From positions 1 through 64,000 of the forward strand of contig CALJFZ010000009.1 of assembly GCA_938074325.1 (NCBI GenBank): a stretch of 64,000 nucleotides of DNA, read 5' to 3'. Numbering within the stretch: the first letter of the stretch is position 1; each line of letters begins with the position of its first letter. Below the pieces are notes generated by a model that was given only the letters and a program-made list of their open reading frames with translations, did not search any database and was not told the DNA's origin. The position numbers and the translations under genes are program-made. The DNA comes from an uncultured Flavobacteriales bacterium (GTDB lineage: Bacteria > Bacteroidota > Bacteroidia > Flavobacteriales_D > Sanyastnellaceae). This document shows, one piece after another, positions 1-9,813 of the stretch.

Positions 1-290
1 AACCCATCGGTCTCGGCCACATACCGCACTTGCCGCGTACCCAGCGGTTTGAAGGCGTGCACCAATTTCCAGTCCACCAACGATTGCAGCATGGTGTGGG
101 CGTTGCCGCGGCTGAGTTGCAATGCGTTCATGGCATCGTCCGTGCTCACGGGTTGGGACTGGGTCATGAGCCAACCGTGCACCAGCAGCATGGATTTAGG
201 AACCCCCCAATGCGCACCTACTTCCACCCAGCGGGCGGAAAACTCCTGTTCCCATTGGATTTCAGAGGAATCGACTTGAATTTTTGACAA
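1..290 (-). CDS. GbsR/MarR-like winged-helix transcriptional regulator (3' end beyond window)
   Basis: This frame reads leftward from a TTG at 290 and runs off the window at base 1, giving about 96 residues. The N-terminal part (EFSARWVEVGAHWGVPKSM) followed by a helix-turn-helix of the form STDDAMNALQLSRGNAHTML and a wing ending RQVRYVAETDG resembles the GbsR branch of MarR-type regulators, in which a short N-terminal helix precedes the winged helix. The TTG start lies only 4 bases after the stop of the upstream FAD oxidoreductase, so it is probably the last gene visible of the kbl operon. TTG is chosen because no ATG exists between the operon neighbour and the conserved part. Ligand and targets are unknown. 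Confidence 0.65.
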   Translation of the reverse strand, partial: MSKIQVDSSEIQWEQEFSARWVEVGAHWGVPKSMLLVHGWLMTQSQPVSTDDAMNALQLSRGNAHTMLQSLVDWKLVHAFKPLGTRQVRYVAETDG

Positions 291-294
291 ACTT

Positions 295-1347
295 TCAATT
301 TTCTGTGAAAGTACGGAATCTTTTGGGGTGAACCTCATCCGGAACCGCTTCACGTTCACCCAGTAGCGCCTCCACGGTCCACCGAACAACGGTCGGACCG
401 ATGGACACCCCCCGTGTGCCCCATCCCACACAGGCATGGTAATGCGGGTGCTTGTTGGAAATCACCCCCAAAATGGGACGGCGATCAAAGCAAGTCGGAC
501 GCAATCCCGCACGATGCTCGAGCACCTCCACGGTTCCTTCTCCGGTTCGGGCCTTTGCAGCGCCTTGCACCAAATGGGCGGGCGTCTCCTCCAGACATAC
601 CGGCGTGTGCACGTCCCAGCGGTAGGTTGAACCCACGCGGTATGTGCCGTCTCCCAAGGGCAACGCCCAGGTCACATTGTTCACGATGCGGTCGCCCCAG
701 TCTTGGTCCGGCTTCACTCGTAGCACTTCGCCGTGGTTGCGTCTCAGCTCGAGCCCAAATTCCGACAGGTCCTCCACTGCTCCAGTACCTCTGCAATCCA
801 CAACCGCATCGAATCCATCCGGACATCCATCGGACATCCGCCAAGAACGCTGTTCCCATCGACCCATCGATTGCCACTTTGCCCGGCTCGCCGAGGTCAT
901 AGCGACCACGTTGACCCAGCCCGCATCCGGTACCAAACCAGCTCCGTACGGGGCCGAAATACTCGGGTGCAACTGGTCCGCATCGTAGCGCTCAATGAAC
1001 GGCGATACGCCGTGTCCACCTGCTGCTCGACCCGTCCAGCGCTCAGCGTATTCTTCGTTCGGGAAGACTCGGACAATCGGAACGTCGCGCCACAGGGTTT
1101 CCCCCAGCTGTTCGCCGATCCACTCGTAACGGGCGCGCGCCGCATCCTGTTGCGCTCGGGCATCCCATTGCGGCAAAATGCGTTTGAACGAAACGGGGTT
1201 GAACATGCCAGCTGCCACATCTGAAGCAGCCGGACTTCCGTCGCTCCACACCGAAAACTGGCAATCCCGCCGGTACAATTCCCAAGCAACCAGGCAACCG
1301 GCCAATCCGTCACCTACAATCAGTACCCGGGGTGCGTTGGTGGTCAT
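295..1347 (-). CDS. FAD-dependent oxidoreductase of the DAO (D-amino-acid oxidase-like) family
   Basis: The 350-residue protein begins with a classic dinucleotide-binding segment, [17 protein letters not shown] (residues 8-24), and ends with a second FAD-contact region, [15 protein letters not shown] (about 305-319), as in DAO-fold flavoenzymes such as glycine or D-amino-acid oxidases. [18 protein letters not shown] stretch near residue 280 is typical of this fold. The substrate cannot be read from sequence. Its start overlaps the stop of kbl by 4 bases (ATGA), so the two are translationally linked; a role near glycine or amino-acid catabolism is an inference from that context only. No signal peptide is visible, so it should be cytoplasmic. 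Confidence 0.75.
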   Translation of the reverse strand: MTTNAPRVLIVGDGLAGCLVAWELYRRDCQFSVWSDGSPAASDVAAGMFNPVSFKRILPQWDARAQQDAARARYEWIGEQLGETLWRDVPIVRVFPNEEYAERWTGRAAGGHGVSPFIERYDADQLHPSISAPYGAGLVPDAGWVNVVAMTSASRAKWQSMGRWEQRSWRMSDGCPDGFDAVVDCRGTGAVEDLSEFGLELRRNHGEVLRVKPDQDWGDRIVNNVTWALPLGDGTYRVGSTYRWDVHTPVCLEETPAHLVQGAAKARTGEGTVEVLEHRAGLRPTCFDRRPILGVISNKHPHYHACVGWGTRGVSIGPTVVRWTVEALLGEREAVPDEVHPKRFRTFTEN

Positions 1348-2549
1348 CCGTTTCCTTCCAACACACCGAGTTGGTCTCCAACTTTTCGGAACGCCTCGAT
1401 GGCTCGGTCTAGGTGGTCGCGTGTGTGGGCCGCGGACAGTTGAACGCGAATGCGCGCCTCCCCTTTCGGCACCACAGGGTAGAAGAACCCTATGACGTAG
1501 ATGCCCTCTTCCAACAAGCGATTGGCCATGTCCTGGGACAGTTTTGCATCCCCTAACATGACCGGAACAATGGCCGACTCACCGTCTTTGATGGGCAACC
1601 CCACTCGGCGCATCCCGGCCTTGAAGTAGGCCGTATTCTCCTCCAAACGATCGCGTAACTCCGTGGACTCGTCGAGCATCTTGAACACCTCCAATGACGC
1701 GCCCACGATGCTCGGAGCCAAGCTGTTTGAGAACAGATAAGGACGCGAGCGTTGACGCAACATTTCAATGATTTCCTTCTTGCCGGTGGTGAATCCGCCC
1801 ATGGCACCTCCCATGGCCTTGCCCAAGGTCCCAGTGATGATGTCCACGCGGCCCAAGGCCCCGCGCAATTCAATGCTGCCGCGCCCAGTCTCTCCGATGA
1901 ACCCCGTCGCATGGCATTCATCCACCATCACCAAGGCGTCGTACTGATCCGCCAGGTCGCAAATCTTATCGATTTGGGCGACGTAACCATCCATGGAGAA
2001 CACCCCATCGGTCACAATAATTTTGAAGCGGTGATTCGCCGCCTGCGCCTTCTGCAATTGGGCTTCCAAATCCGCCATGTCGTCATTGGCATACCGGTAC
2101 CGTGCGGCTTTGCACAAACGCACGCCGTCGATGATACTTGCGTGGTTTAAGGAATCCGAAATGATGGCGTCTTCCGGCCCCAACAGCGGCTCGAACACCC
2201 CTCCGTTGGCATCAAAAGCCGCCGCATAAAGGATGGTGTCTTCTGTGTGATGGAACTCCGCAATCTTGGCTTCGAGTTCCTTGTGAATATCCTGGGTGCC
2301 ACAAATGAATCGCACACTTGACATGCCAAATCCGTGGGTGTCGATGGCCCGCTTGGCCGCGTCACAAACCCGCGGGTCGCTGCTCAAACCGAGGTAGTTG
2401 TTGGCGCAAAAATTCAGCACCTTGGAGCCGTCCGTCAGGGTAATTTCAACGTCTTGAGCACCTGCAATGACGCGTTCAGATTTGAAAAGGCCGGCGGCTG
2501 TGATTTGCTCGAGTTCGGCCTCGAGGTGGGTTTTGATTGAACCGTACAT
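1344..2549 (-). CDS. kbl: Glycine C-acetyltransferase (2-amino-3-ketobutyrate CoA ligase)
   Basis: At 401 residues this has full family length. It is a PLP-dependent alpha-oxoamine synthase: the opening [20 protein letters not shown], the [14 protein letters not shown] motif near residue 50, [10 protein letters not shown] (about residue 210) and the PLP-lysine segment [13 protein letters not shown] (about 240) are characteristic of Kbl. The enzyme cleaves 2-amino-3-ketobutyrate with CoA into glycine and acetyl-CoA in threonine breakdown. Related AONS/SPT enzymes share the fold, but the N-terminus and the [11 protein letters not shown] segment favour Kbl. No threonine dehydrogenase gene is in view. 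It is followed, with a 4-base overlap, by an FAD oxidoreductase. Confidence 0.9.
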   Translation of the reverse strand: MYGSIKTHLEAELEQITAAGLFKSERVIAGAQDVEITLTDGSKVLNFCANNYLGLSSDPRVCDAAKRAIDTHGFGMSSVRFICGTQDIHKELEAKIAEFHHTEDTILYAAAFDANGGVFEPLLGPEDAIISDSLNHASIIDGVRLCKAARYRYANDDMADLEAQLQKAQAANHRFKIIVTDGVFSMDGYVAQIDKICDLADQYDALVMVDECHATGFIGETGRGSIELRGALGRVDIITGTLGKAMGGAMGGFTTGKKEIIEMLRQRSRPYLFSNSLAPSIVGASLEVFKMLDESTELRDRLEENTAYFKAGMRRVGLPIKDGESAIVPVMLGDAKLSQDMANRLLEEGIYVIGFFYPVVPKGEARIRVQLSAAHTRDHLDRAIEAFRKVGDQLGVLEGNG

Positions 2550-2564
2550 GCGGTCAAAATTAGG

Positions 2565-3458
2565 TCAAAACCCGTGCGTCCAAGCCACGGATTGGCCCGT
2601 TGCCACACCCAAAACCACCGGTTCGTTCTCACGGATGTGACCCACCGGTACGTCAAACACAACCGGGGTATCGTTCGGTACGTGTTCGGAGAGCATCGCC
2701 TCGAGGTTCCGACCAAATGGGTTGTCCACCGCCTGGCCACTGGCAACGGTGTTGTCATGCAGGTCAGTGAACGCCCCAACCAGGACCCCTCGGACCCGCT
2801 GAAACACCCCAGCCAAGCGCAAGGCAAGCAGCATGCGATCGATGTGATACAGGTATTCGTCCAAGTCCTCCAACAGCAACCATGCGCCATCGACCGGTGG
2901 GAAATACGGCGTTCCCAACAAGCTGTACAGCACTGAGAGGTTCCCGCCGACCACCGGTGCAGCCGGGGCGCGTTCGGCGTTGTTATTGCCGGCAGCCATT
3001 GCGGCCCAAAACCGCAGTTGCAACGATTGCGAGGCCTGGTTGAAGGTATTGGCCACCGGCGCATGCAATGAAGCCACTCCTGCATGCTGCGCCCAAGCAT
3101 GCAACGCCGTTGTGTCGCTGAATCCCACGAGCCATTTGGGATCGTGCTGAAATCCATCCATGTCGAGCAAGGGCAAAATCCGCCCGCAACCGTAACCGCC
3201 CCGCATGGCCCAAATGGCCCGCACCCCCTCGTCCTTGAATCCCCGATTGAGGTAAGCCGCTCGGTGGGCATCGTCTCCACCAAATTGGCCATCTCGCTCC
3301 AAAAGTCCAGGGTAAGCGATGGGTGTGTAACCCGCTTGCACAATCCACTGCTTTGCAGCAGCTATTTGCTCCGCCGTTACAAACCGGGCTGGTGCAGCAA
3401 GTAAAACTCCGTCACCGGGCTGCAGGGCTTTCGGGAATTGACAAGTGACAGGGCTCAT
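2565..3458 (-). CDS. LD-carboxypeptidase (peptidase family S66)
   Basis: The ATG at 3458 gives 297 residues, matching the family; the frame stays open further upstream, but that part lacks homology-like content and would run into metG. The protein starts PVTCQFPKALQPGDGVLLAAPA, typical of S66 enzymes, and carries RGGYGCGR (about residue 95) and GFSDTTALHAW (about 115), whose serine is the expected nucleophile; the C-terminal DVPVGHIRENEPVVLGV region supplies the catalytic histidine region. The family removes the terminal D-Ala from murein tetrapeptides during cell-wall recycling. There is no signal peptide, fitting the cytoplasmic LdcA type. It lies 15 bases upstream of kbl and divergent from metG. 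Confidence 0.88.
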   Translation of the reverse strand: MSPVTCQFPKALQPGDGVLLAAPARFVTAEQIAAAKQWIVQAGYTPIAYPGLLERDGQFGGDDAHRAAYLNRGFKDEGVRAIWAMRGGYGCGRILPLLDMDGFQHDPKWLVGFSDTTALHAWAQHAGVASLHAPVANTFNQASQSLQLRFWAAMAAGNNNAERAPAAPVVGGNLSVLYSLLGTPYFPPVDGAWLLLEDLDEYLYHIDRMLLALRLAGVFQRVRGVLVGAFTDLHDNTVASGQAVDNPFGRNLEAMLSEHVPNDTPVVFDVPVGHIRENEPVVLGVATGQSVAWTHGF

Positions 3459-3520
3459 TCCATGCAAGATGGCAAGGGATGCGGAAAATGCCCGAAATTC
3501 GCACCACTTTAATCGCCCCC

Positions 3521-5614
3521 ATGACTTCTTCGAATTCCTTTCGGTACCCCAAGCGCTTAATGATGACGTCGGCCTTGCCCTACGCCAATGGCCAAATCCA
3601 CATTGGACACGTTGCCGGTGCCTACCTGCCCGGTGACATCCGAGCACGGTTCGAACGCATGGCCGGTTCCGATGTCGTTTGGGTCTGCGGAAGCGATGAA
3701 CACGGCGCGGCCATCACCCTGCGTGCGAAAAAGGACGGCGTTACCCCACGGGAAATTGTGGACCGCTACCACGAAGAGATGCAGCAGGCTTTTGAGGGGT
3801 TGGACATGTCGTTTGACCACTATTCGCGGACCTCAAGCGAACGCCACCACAAGGTCGCCCAGGACTTTTTCTTGACCTTGTTGGAAAAGGGAAGTTTTGA
3901 GGTCAAAACAGAAGCGCAGTTTTACGACCCCGAGGCCGATCAATTTTTGGCCGATCGCTACATCACGGGGACGTGTCCTAAATGCGATGCAGCCGGCGCG
4001 TACGGCGACCAATGTGAAAAGTGTGGAAGTACCCTTTCACCCACCGACCTCATCGATCCCAAATCCACGCTCAGCGGCGCAACGCCGATATTGAAGGACA
4101 CGACGCTTTGGTACCTGCCCATGGGCGATCACGAAGCATGGTTGAAGGAATACATTGAGAATGGCACCTTTGAAGACCGACCCCACCACGACGCAAAAAC
4201 CTGGAAATCGCATGTGACGGGCCAATGCCGAAGTTGGATCGACAGCGGCCTCCAAAGCCGTGCCATGACGCGCGACCTGGACTGGGGCGTACCTGTTCCC
4301 GTCGAAGGCGCAGACGGAAAGGTCCTCTACGTCTGGCTCGATGCACCCATCGGGTACATCACATCGACCATGGAATGGGCTGAAAAAAACGGCACTCGAT
4401 GGGAAGATTGGTGGAAGTCGGACGAAGCGGAATTGGTGCACTACATCGGTAAAGACAACATCGTCTTTCACTGCCTGATATTCCCCATCCTGCTGCGCGA
4501 ACACGGAGGATACATCTTGCCTTCGAACGTCCCGGCAAACGCCTTCATGAACCTTGAAGGGGACAAAATTTCCACCTCCCGCAATTGGGCAGTTTGGGTC
4601 AATGAATTCCTCAGCGAATTCCCCGGCAAGAGCGACGAACTGCGCTACGTCTTGGCGAGCATCATGCCGGAGCAAAAAGACAGTGAATTCACGTGGGCCG
4701 ATTACCGGGACCGGGTGAACAATGAATTGGCCGATGTGCTGGGGAATTTTGTCAACCGGGTACTCGTGCTCACACGCAAGTATTACGAGGGAGCCGTTCC
4801 AGAGTTGGATCAGGCACTGCTCACAGAGGCAGAAACTTCAGTGCTCAAGGCCCTTGCAGAAGCCCCCGCTGAAATTGCCGACCTCATCCGCCGCAACCGA
4901 TTCCGAGATGCCCTCCAAACAGCCATGGGCATCGCCCGCCTGGGCAACAAGTACATGACCGAACAGGAGCCTTGGAAAGCCTTCAAAACTGACCCTGAGC
5001 GCACTGCGATCATTTTGAACACCTGCATTCAAGTGGCTGCGAATTGCGCGGTATTGATGGAACCCTTCTTACCCAAGACGGCCCACAAACTGCAAGGGGC
5101 ATTTGGCATCTCCGCTCGCACCTGGTCCGATGCCCAACCCGATATGGTGCAGGCTGGGCAGGTACTCGGCACGTTGCCCATTTTGTTCGAAAAGGTCGAT
5201 CCTGAAGTGGTAGAAGCCCAAGTCGCCAAACTCGAATCAGCCCGTGCAGAAGCCACCGGAGCACGCACCGAATGCGAACCTCAGAAAGAACTCATGACGT
5301 TTGAAGATTTCCAAAAATTGGACTTGCGCGTAGGCGAAGTCATTGCCTGTGAACGCGTCCCCAAGGCGGACCGATTGCTGAACCTCACCATCCGCACCGG
5401 CCTCGACGAGCGCACCGTGCTCAGCGGCATTGCAGAACACTTCGAACCCGAGGACGTGGTCGGACGGCGTGTGACGTTGCTGGTCAATCTGGCGCCGCGC
5501 AAAATCCGCGGCATCGAAAGCCAAGGCATGGTGTTGATGGCCGAAACAGCTGACGGATCGCTTCGGTTTGTGACGCCTGAAGAAGGCACGCAAGCGGGCG
5601 ACGTCATTCGCTAA
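3521..5614 (+). CDS. metG: Methionine--tRNA ligase with C-terminal tRNA-binding domain
   Basis: The enzyme charges tRNA-Met in the cytoplasm. From the ATG at 3521 it has 697 residues. Visible motifs are the HIGH box (residues 27-30, IHIGH), a four-cysteine zinc knuckle CPKC...CEKC (from about residue 152), the KMSKS-equivalent KISTS (about 349) and, from about residue 590, an EMAP-II-like tRNA-binding domain (FEDFQKLDLRVGEV), as in dimeric MetRS. An upstream in-frame ATG at 3479 and a downstream MM just before TSALPYANG are alternative starts; 3521 gives a short lead-in typical of the family. It is divergent from the LD-carboxypeptidase, with 62 bases between them, and is followed by tRNA-Thr. 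Confidence 0.95.
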   Translation: MTSSNSFRYPKRLMMTSALPYANGQIHIGHVAGAYLPGDIRARFERMAGSDVVWVCGSDEHGAAITLRAKKDGVTPREIVDRYHEEMQQAFEGLDMSFDHYSRTSSERHHKVAQDFFLTLLEKGSFEVKTEAQFYDPEADQFLADRYITGTCPKCDAAGAYGDQCEKCGSTLSPTDLIDPKSTLSGATPILKDTTLWYLPMGDHEAWLKEYIENGTFEDRPHHDAKTWKSHVTGQCRSWIDSGLQSRAMTRDLDWGVPVPVEGADGKVLYVWLDAPIGYITSTMEWAEKNGTRWEDWWKSDEAELVHYIGKDNIVFHCLIFPILLREHGGYILPSNVPANAFMNLEGDKISTSRNWAVWVNEFLSEFPGKSDELRYVLASIMPEQKDSEFTWADYRDRVNNELADVLGNFVNRVLVLTRKYYEGAVPELDQALLTEAETSVLKALAEAPAEIADLIRRNRFRDALQTAMGIARLGNKYMTEQEPWKAFKTDPERTAIILNTCIQVAANCAVLMEPFLPKTAHKLQGAFGISARTWSDAQPDMVQAGQVLGTLPILFEKVDPEVVEAQVAKLESARAEATGARTECEPQKELMTFEDFQKLDLRVGEVIACERVPKADRLLNLTIRTGLDERTVLSGIAEHFEPEDVVGRRVTLLVNLAPRKIRGIESQGMVLMAETADGSLRFVTPEEGTQAGDVIR

Positions 5615-5675
5615 TATTTCCCGCTGCCAGAACGCAACCTCAGGCCGAAGTTTTGCGTATTTCTGCCGACGCTTT

Positions 5676-5751
<76 letters not shown>

Positions 5752-5752
5752 G

Positions 5753-5778
5753 AAAAGTCGCCCACGAGGCGGCTTTTT
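5753..5778 (+). terminator. Intrinsic terminator after tRNA-Thr
   Basis: A stem GTCGCC/GGCGGC (one G-U pair) with a 5-base loop is flanked by AAAA before and TTTTT after. It sits 2 bases past the tRNA and 5 bases before the convergent end of the TonB receptor, so it can serve the tRNA and, through its A-run, possibly also the opposite strand. Confidence 0.65.
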
Positions 5779-5782
5779 CCGT

Positions 5783-8647
5783 TTAGAACATCATCTTCAA
5801 CGTGGCCGATAGGGTTCGCCCGTAAGCCCAATAGCCTTCGAGTTTGCCGTTTTCCACCGTGCCCTGGATTTTCTCTCCCGTCTGCGGATCGGTCACAAAG
5901 GTTTCAAAGCCGTCGCTGATGTAAATGTTGTCCAAAGCGTTCTGTACGTTGACGCTGGCCATCCACTTCATCCCTGCTGCTTCGAACCGGTAGCTTCCGC
6001 GAACATCGAGGTAGCCGTACGCGGGCAGCATGACCGGTTGCAGTCCTGCACGATCGGGGTTTGTGCGATCGGTGTCCACTTGGAAACGAGCGTACAGGTT
6101 CCAATTGTAAACGTAGTTAGCACCCAAACGCAGGCGTTTGGTGATGTTGAAATTGGACAAGAATCCCACCTGCGATTGGGGGGCGTCGCTCACTTTCAAA
6201 CCCCCGGAATAGATGTACAAAGTCTCCAGCACCTCTCCGCCTTCTTCCGCCGTGATTTCGGCATTAACGTCGTTGTCCCAGCGCCAGTTGCCGAACGATG
6301 CCATGCCGCCAATTTCCGCCCAAGAAGTCGGCTGAGCGCGCCATTCCACCTCAATGCCTTCATGGGTCTGGATCAACCCGGTGATGAATGCCCGGTATTC
6401 CGTCCCGTCCGGACGGAGCAGCGGACTGCTCATGATGCTCTTATCGCGCCATTGGGTGTGATACGCGTTCAAATCAAACGAAACCCCACGCCACCGGAAA
6501 CGGTAGCCGGCTTCCACCGCAGCGACCTTTTCGTTTGTAAGTCGGTCGTTGCTGAGGATGTTGGAGTAATTGGTGAATACATACCGAATGAATGGGGCAC
6601 GCGAGTAGTAACCGCCATTGAGGTAGAGGTGGCTGGTCTCACCGAGGCGCACACTGCCCCCGGCTTTGAGGTTGTACCCGACGCTGCTGGCCTTCTGGGA
6701 TTTCACCCCATAGACAAATTCCTCGGTGGTTTCGAGTTCGCCCGTGGCCTCGTTCAATTGGGTCACCTCTTGAACGCCCGTCTCTTCGTAGCGGAAGTAC
6801 TTGTAGGGGTCGATGCGGCGATAGGTGGTGTAGGAAATGGTGCCGGCTCCAAACAAACTGAACCGATCGTCTTTGTATTCCGCTTGGGCAAAACCACCAG
6901 CGTATTGCACCCGACCGATGTCATCGTAATCCACCTTATCGCCGGGTTGGGCCATGAGGGCATAGTCCGGATTGATGCCGTATCCGTCGCTGCTGCTGAA
7001 CGACTGGAGATAGAAGTCGCCGCCGAGGAGGTTGTTGACGCGCGTGAAATGCTTGCCGCTGTAGAAACGCGCGTCCACGCCGGCCATGAGGCTCACGCGG
7101 TCGTTGACTTCGTGGCGAAGGGTCGACAAAATTCCCGTCCAGAAGTGTTCGTTGTGGGCGTTTTCAATGACGCTGCGGCTGCGGCCGCCAACGATGGTGT
7201 CGCCTTCCACTACGATGGGATCGCCGAACTCGTGCAGGGTGTCAATCCACGCCTGTGCGTCCGCATCGTAGGCAATCTGGTCCGCAGCGTAGGTGACAGG
7301 TTGCGTATTGTTCGCGTTGGAGTCCCAGAGGTAGTCCCAGTTCAAGGAGGTCTTCACGGAGCGCTCCGTGCCGGTGGAGTCGACGTAGGTCTCGCTGATG
7401 CGGGGGTTGCTCGTCCCGTCGTACCGCGAACCGTAGCCGCGGCCGGTGCTTATGTAGAAGCTTGTGGCGAGGTTGGTGCGTTCGCTCAACTGCCAGTAAT
7501 CATTCAGCGCGAACTGAGGCTTGTGATACCCGTTGACCCGGGCATTCAGCACTTGATCCGTTTGGCCGCCTCGGTTGAGGTAGCCCCAATCGTCGTTCCA
7601 ACGGTGCGCTTCGTAACCGAGGTTTTGGATGTCATTGAATCGGTCCACCGTCAATTGACCGCGGCGCTGGCCGTGGGTTTGGGGAGCGCCAATCGCCGTG
7701 AACACGAGTCGGTGCGCGCCGTAATCCTTAGCTGCGGTGAGGAAGTAACTCCACGCGTCAATGAAGGTCGCATCGACGTAGGCATTGCCCATGGTTCGGC
7801 TTCCCACCGCACTCACTGCCCAACCGTTCTCCATCACGCCCGAGCTAAGCGAAAGCATGGTCTTAAAACGTCCATAATCGGTGATGCTTTGGAGCAAACT
7901 TCCGCCCTTCTTCGTGTCCGTGGCTTTGGTGATGATGTTGAGGGTGCCGCCCACCGAGTTGATTGCCAACTTCGAGGCGCCCAATCCCCGCTGCACCTGC
8001 ATGGTGTTCACTGCATCGCCGAGCCCAGCCCAATTGGACCAATACACCCAGCCGTTTTCCATGTCATTGACCGGAATTCCATTGATCAAGACGGCAACAT
8101 TGCGTTGGTCGAACCCGCGGATATTGATGCGGCTGTCTCCAAATCCACCTCCGCTTTTGGTGGCATACACACCAGGCGTAATGTTCAACGTTTCCACCAA
8201 TTCCTTGTCGCCGAGTTGCTCTTGAATGGTTTTCGCGTCCAACGTGGAAACGGCTACAGGCGTCTCGCGGTCGATGGCTACGGAGGCGATGACATTCGCC
8301 TCACTCAAGCCAATGGTCGACGACTCCAGCCGGATTGGGCCCAAATCCAACACCCACGCGTCTGCCCCCAAGACACAGGCTTGCCGGTGCGTTTCATACC
8401 CGATCATGCTGATTACCAACTCCGCTTCCCCCGTTTGGCGCGATGTGAATTCAAACCGCCCTTCGAAATCCGAAACGGTGCCCATACGGGATTCTTCCAA
8501 GAACACGGATGCGCCCGGCAAGCCATCTCCCGTGGCGGCATCGAGGACGGTGCCTTTGATTTTGGTTTGGGCAGAAAGGGTGGAAAATTGACTGCCGGCT
8601 GCAAGGAGCAAGGCCAGGCCAAACAAGGATTGGATCAAGGTGCGCAT
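5783..8647 (-). CDS. TonB-dependent outer-membrane receptor with N-terminal carboxypeptidase-like domain
   Basis: This 954-residue protein is an outer-membrane beta-barrel importer energised by TonB. The ATG at 8647 begins a signal peptide (MRTLIQSLFGLALLLAAGS, cleavage expected after FSTLSAQ). It is followed by a carboxypeptidase-regulatory-like fold (KIKGTVLDAATGDGLPGASV, about residues 28-110), a plug domain (LNITPGVYATKSGGGFGDSR, LINGIPVNDMENGWV, GLGASKLAINSVGGTLNIIT) and a long barrel ending in aromatic F (SATLKMMF). The substrate cannot be told; no SusD partner is adjacent, which argues against a SusC-type glycan system. The frame remains open upstream of 8647, but that extension overlaps asd and has no signal peptide. 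Confidence 0.88.
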   Translation of the reverse strand: MRTLIQSLFGLALLLAAGSQFSTLSAQTKIKGTVLDAATGDGLPGASVFLEESRMGTVSDFEGRFEFTSRQTGEAELVISMIGYETHRQACVLGADAWVLDLGPIRLESSTIGLSEANVIASVAIDRETPVAVSTLDAKTIQEQLGDKELVETLNITPGVYATKSGGGFGDSRINIRGFDQRNVAVLINGIPVNDMENGWVYWSNWAGLGDAVNTMQVQRGLGASKLAINSVGGTLNIITKATDTKKGGSLLQSITDYGRFKTMLSLSSGVMENGWAVSAVGSRTMGNAYVDATFIDAWSYFLTAAKDYGAHRLVFTAIGAPQTHGQRRGQLTVDRFNDIQNLGYEAHRWNDDWGYLNRGGQTDQVLNARVNGYHKPQFALNDYWQLSERTNLATSFYISTGRGYGSRYDGTSNPRISETYVDSTGTERSVKTSLNWDYLWDSNANNTQPVTYAADQIAYDADAQAWIDTLHEFGDPIVVEGDTIVGGRSRSVIENAHNEHFWTGILSTLRHEVNDRVSLMAGVDARFYSGKHFTRVNNLLGGDFYLQSFSSSDGYGINPDYALMAQPGDKVDYDDIGRVQYAGGFAQAEYKDDRFSLFGAGTISYTTYRRIDPYKYFRYEETGVQEVTQLNEATGELETTEEFVYGVKSQKASSVGYNLKAGGSVRLGETSHLYLNGGYYSRAPFIRYVFTNYSNILSNDRLTNEKVAAVEAGYRFRWRGVSFDLNAYHTQWRDKSIMSSPLLRPDGTEYRAFITGLIQTHEGIEVEWRAQPTSWAEIGGMASFGNWRWDNDVNAEITAEEGGEVLETLYIYSGGLKVSDAPQSQVGFLSNFNITKRLRLGANYVYNWNLYARFQVDTDRTNPDRAGLQPVMLPAYGYLDVRGSYRFEAAGMKWMASVNVQNALDNIYISDGFETFVTDPQTGEKIQGTVENGKLEGYWAYGRTLSATLKMMF

Positions 8648-8726
8648 CAGGAGGGTACTTGGTTGTGAAGCCACTGGCAGCGGCGGTTCGCAACGCAAGA
8701 TAACGCCCCTTTTATGCGGATTGCAA

Positions 8727-9734
8727 TTATGCCAACCAACGGCCGTGGTCCAAGAGGTATTGGGCGATTTGGACGGTATTGGTCGCAGCACCCTTTCGCA
8801 AATTGTCCGCGACAATCCACAGGTGCAGACCCTTGCTATTGGCCAAATCCCGTCGAATGCGCCCCACAAACACTTCGTTCTTTCCTGCGGCGTTGCGCGG
8901 CATGGGATACACGTTTTTTGCAGGGTCATCCTGCACAACAACCCCGGGGAAATCTGACAAAAGCCGGCGAACGTCATCCAATTCGAACTCCCGCTCGAAC
9001 TCGAGGTAGACGCTTTCGCTGTGTCCGCCCATGACCGGCACCCGTACTGCCGTACACGTCACTTGGACGGACTCGTCCCCCAAGATTTTTTGGGTCTCAT
9101 TCCACACCTTCATCTCTTCTCGGGTGTAACCGTTTTCTCCAAATACATCGCAATGAGGCAGGCAATTCAAGTCGATGGGATGAGGATAGACCGAGGCATC
9201 GGGTGCCGCACCTGCACGCTCTGCTTCGAGTTGGGCGATGGCCGCCTTTCCGGTGCCGGTGATGCTTTGGTAGGTGCTCACGACTCCGCGTTGGATGCGG
9301 TACGCGTCATGCAGCGGCTTCAATGCCATGACCAATTGCATGGTGGTGCAGTTGGGGTTGGCAATGATGCGGTGGTGGTCGCCAATCGCCTGGCCGTTGA
9401 CTTCGGGAACGACCAACGGGCAGTCCGGATCCATCCGCCACGCGCTGCTGTTATCAATGACCGTCGTCCCTGCCTCTGCAAATCGAGGCGCCCACGTTTT
9501 CGAAACATCCCCACCTGCGCTGAAAAGAGCTACCTGAGGGCGAGCATACAACACTTCTTCAACCGTCTTCACCGTCCACGTTGTGCCCTGAAATTCGACT
9601 TGCTTTCCTGCACTTTTCGGGCTGCCAGCCAAGAGCAATTCATCCACCGGAAGCTGCAATTCGTCCAATACTTCCAACATGGTTCGGCCGACCAATCCGG
9701 TTGCACCGATTACCGCCAATCTCAATCCATTCAT
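8727..9734 (-). CDS. asd: Aspartate-semialdehyde dehydrogenase
   Basis: It reduces aspartyl phosphate to the semialdehyde, the branch point to lysine/diaminopimelate, threonine and methionine. The ATG at 9734 gives 335 residues, the normal length. The NADP-binding loop is LAVIGATGLVGRTMLEVL at the N-terminus; the catalytic cysteine is in ANPNCTTMQL (about residue 130), and the substrate-binding region includes RVPVMGGHSESV. A continuous open frame runs further upstream, to 10022, but it overlaps the divergent gene at 9814 and has no sensible protein content. It ends 79 bases before the TonB receptor start, on the same strand. Confidence 0.94.
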   Translation of the reverse strand: MNGLRLAVIGATGLVGRTMLEVLDELQLPVDELLLAGSPKSAGKQVEFQGTTWTVKTVEEVLYARPQVALFSAGGDVSKTWAPRFAEAGTTVIDNSSAWRMDPDCPLVVPEVNGQAIGDHHRIIANPNCTTMQLVMALKPLHDAYRIQRGVVSTYQSITGTGKAAIAQLEAERAGAAPDASVYPHPIDLNCLPHCDVFGENGYTREEMKVWNETQKILGDESVQVTCTAVRVPVMGGHSESVYLEFEREFELDDVRRLLSDFPGVVVQDDPAKNVYPMPRNAAGKNEVFVGRIRRDLANSKGLHLWIVADNLRKGAATNTVQIAQYLLDHGRWLA

Positions 9735-9813
9735 GCCATTTGTTTCTGTTGGCAAATTCCCGCTTGCCGTCAATGAATCCAATACCATGGGCATAAGGTT
9801 TTGACCGTCTTTC

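Noticed and set aside
6038-8668. Open frame of about 870 codons on the plus strand antisense to the TonB receptor
   Set aside because: The opposite strand carries a full receptor with signal peptide, plug and barrel; the antisense product has no recognisable motif and arises from GC-rich codon use.
8648-8977. Upstream extension of the TonB receptor into asd
   Set aside because: It overlaps asd and would bury the signal peptide.
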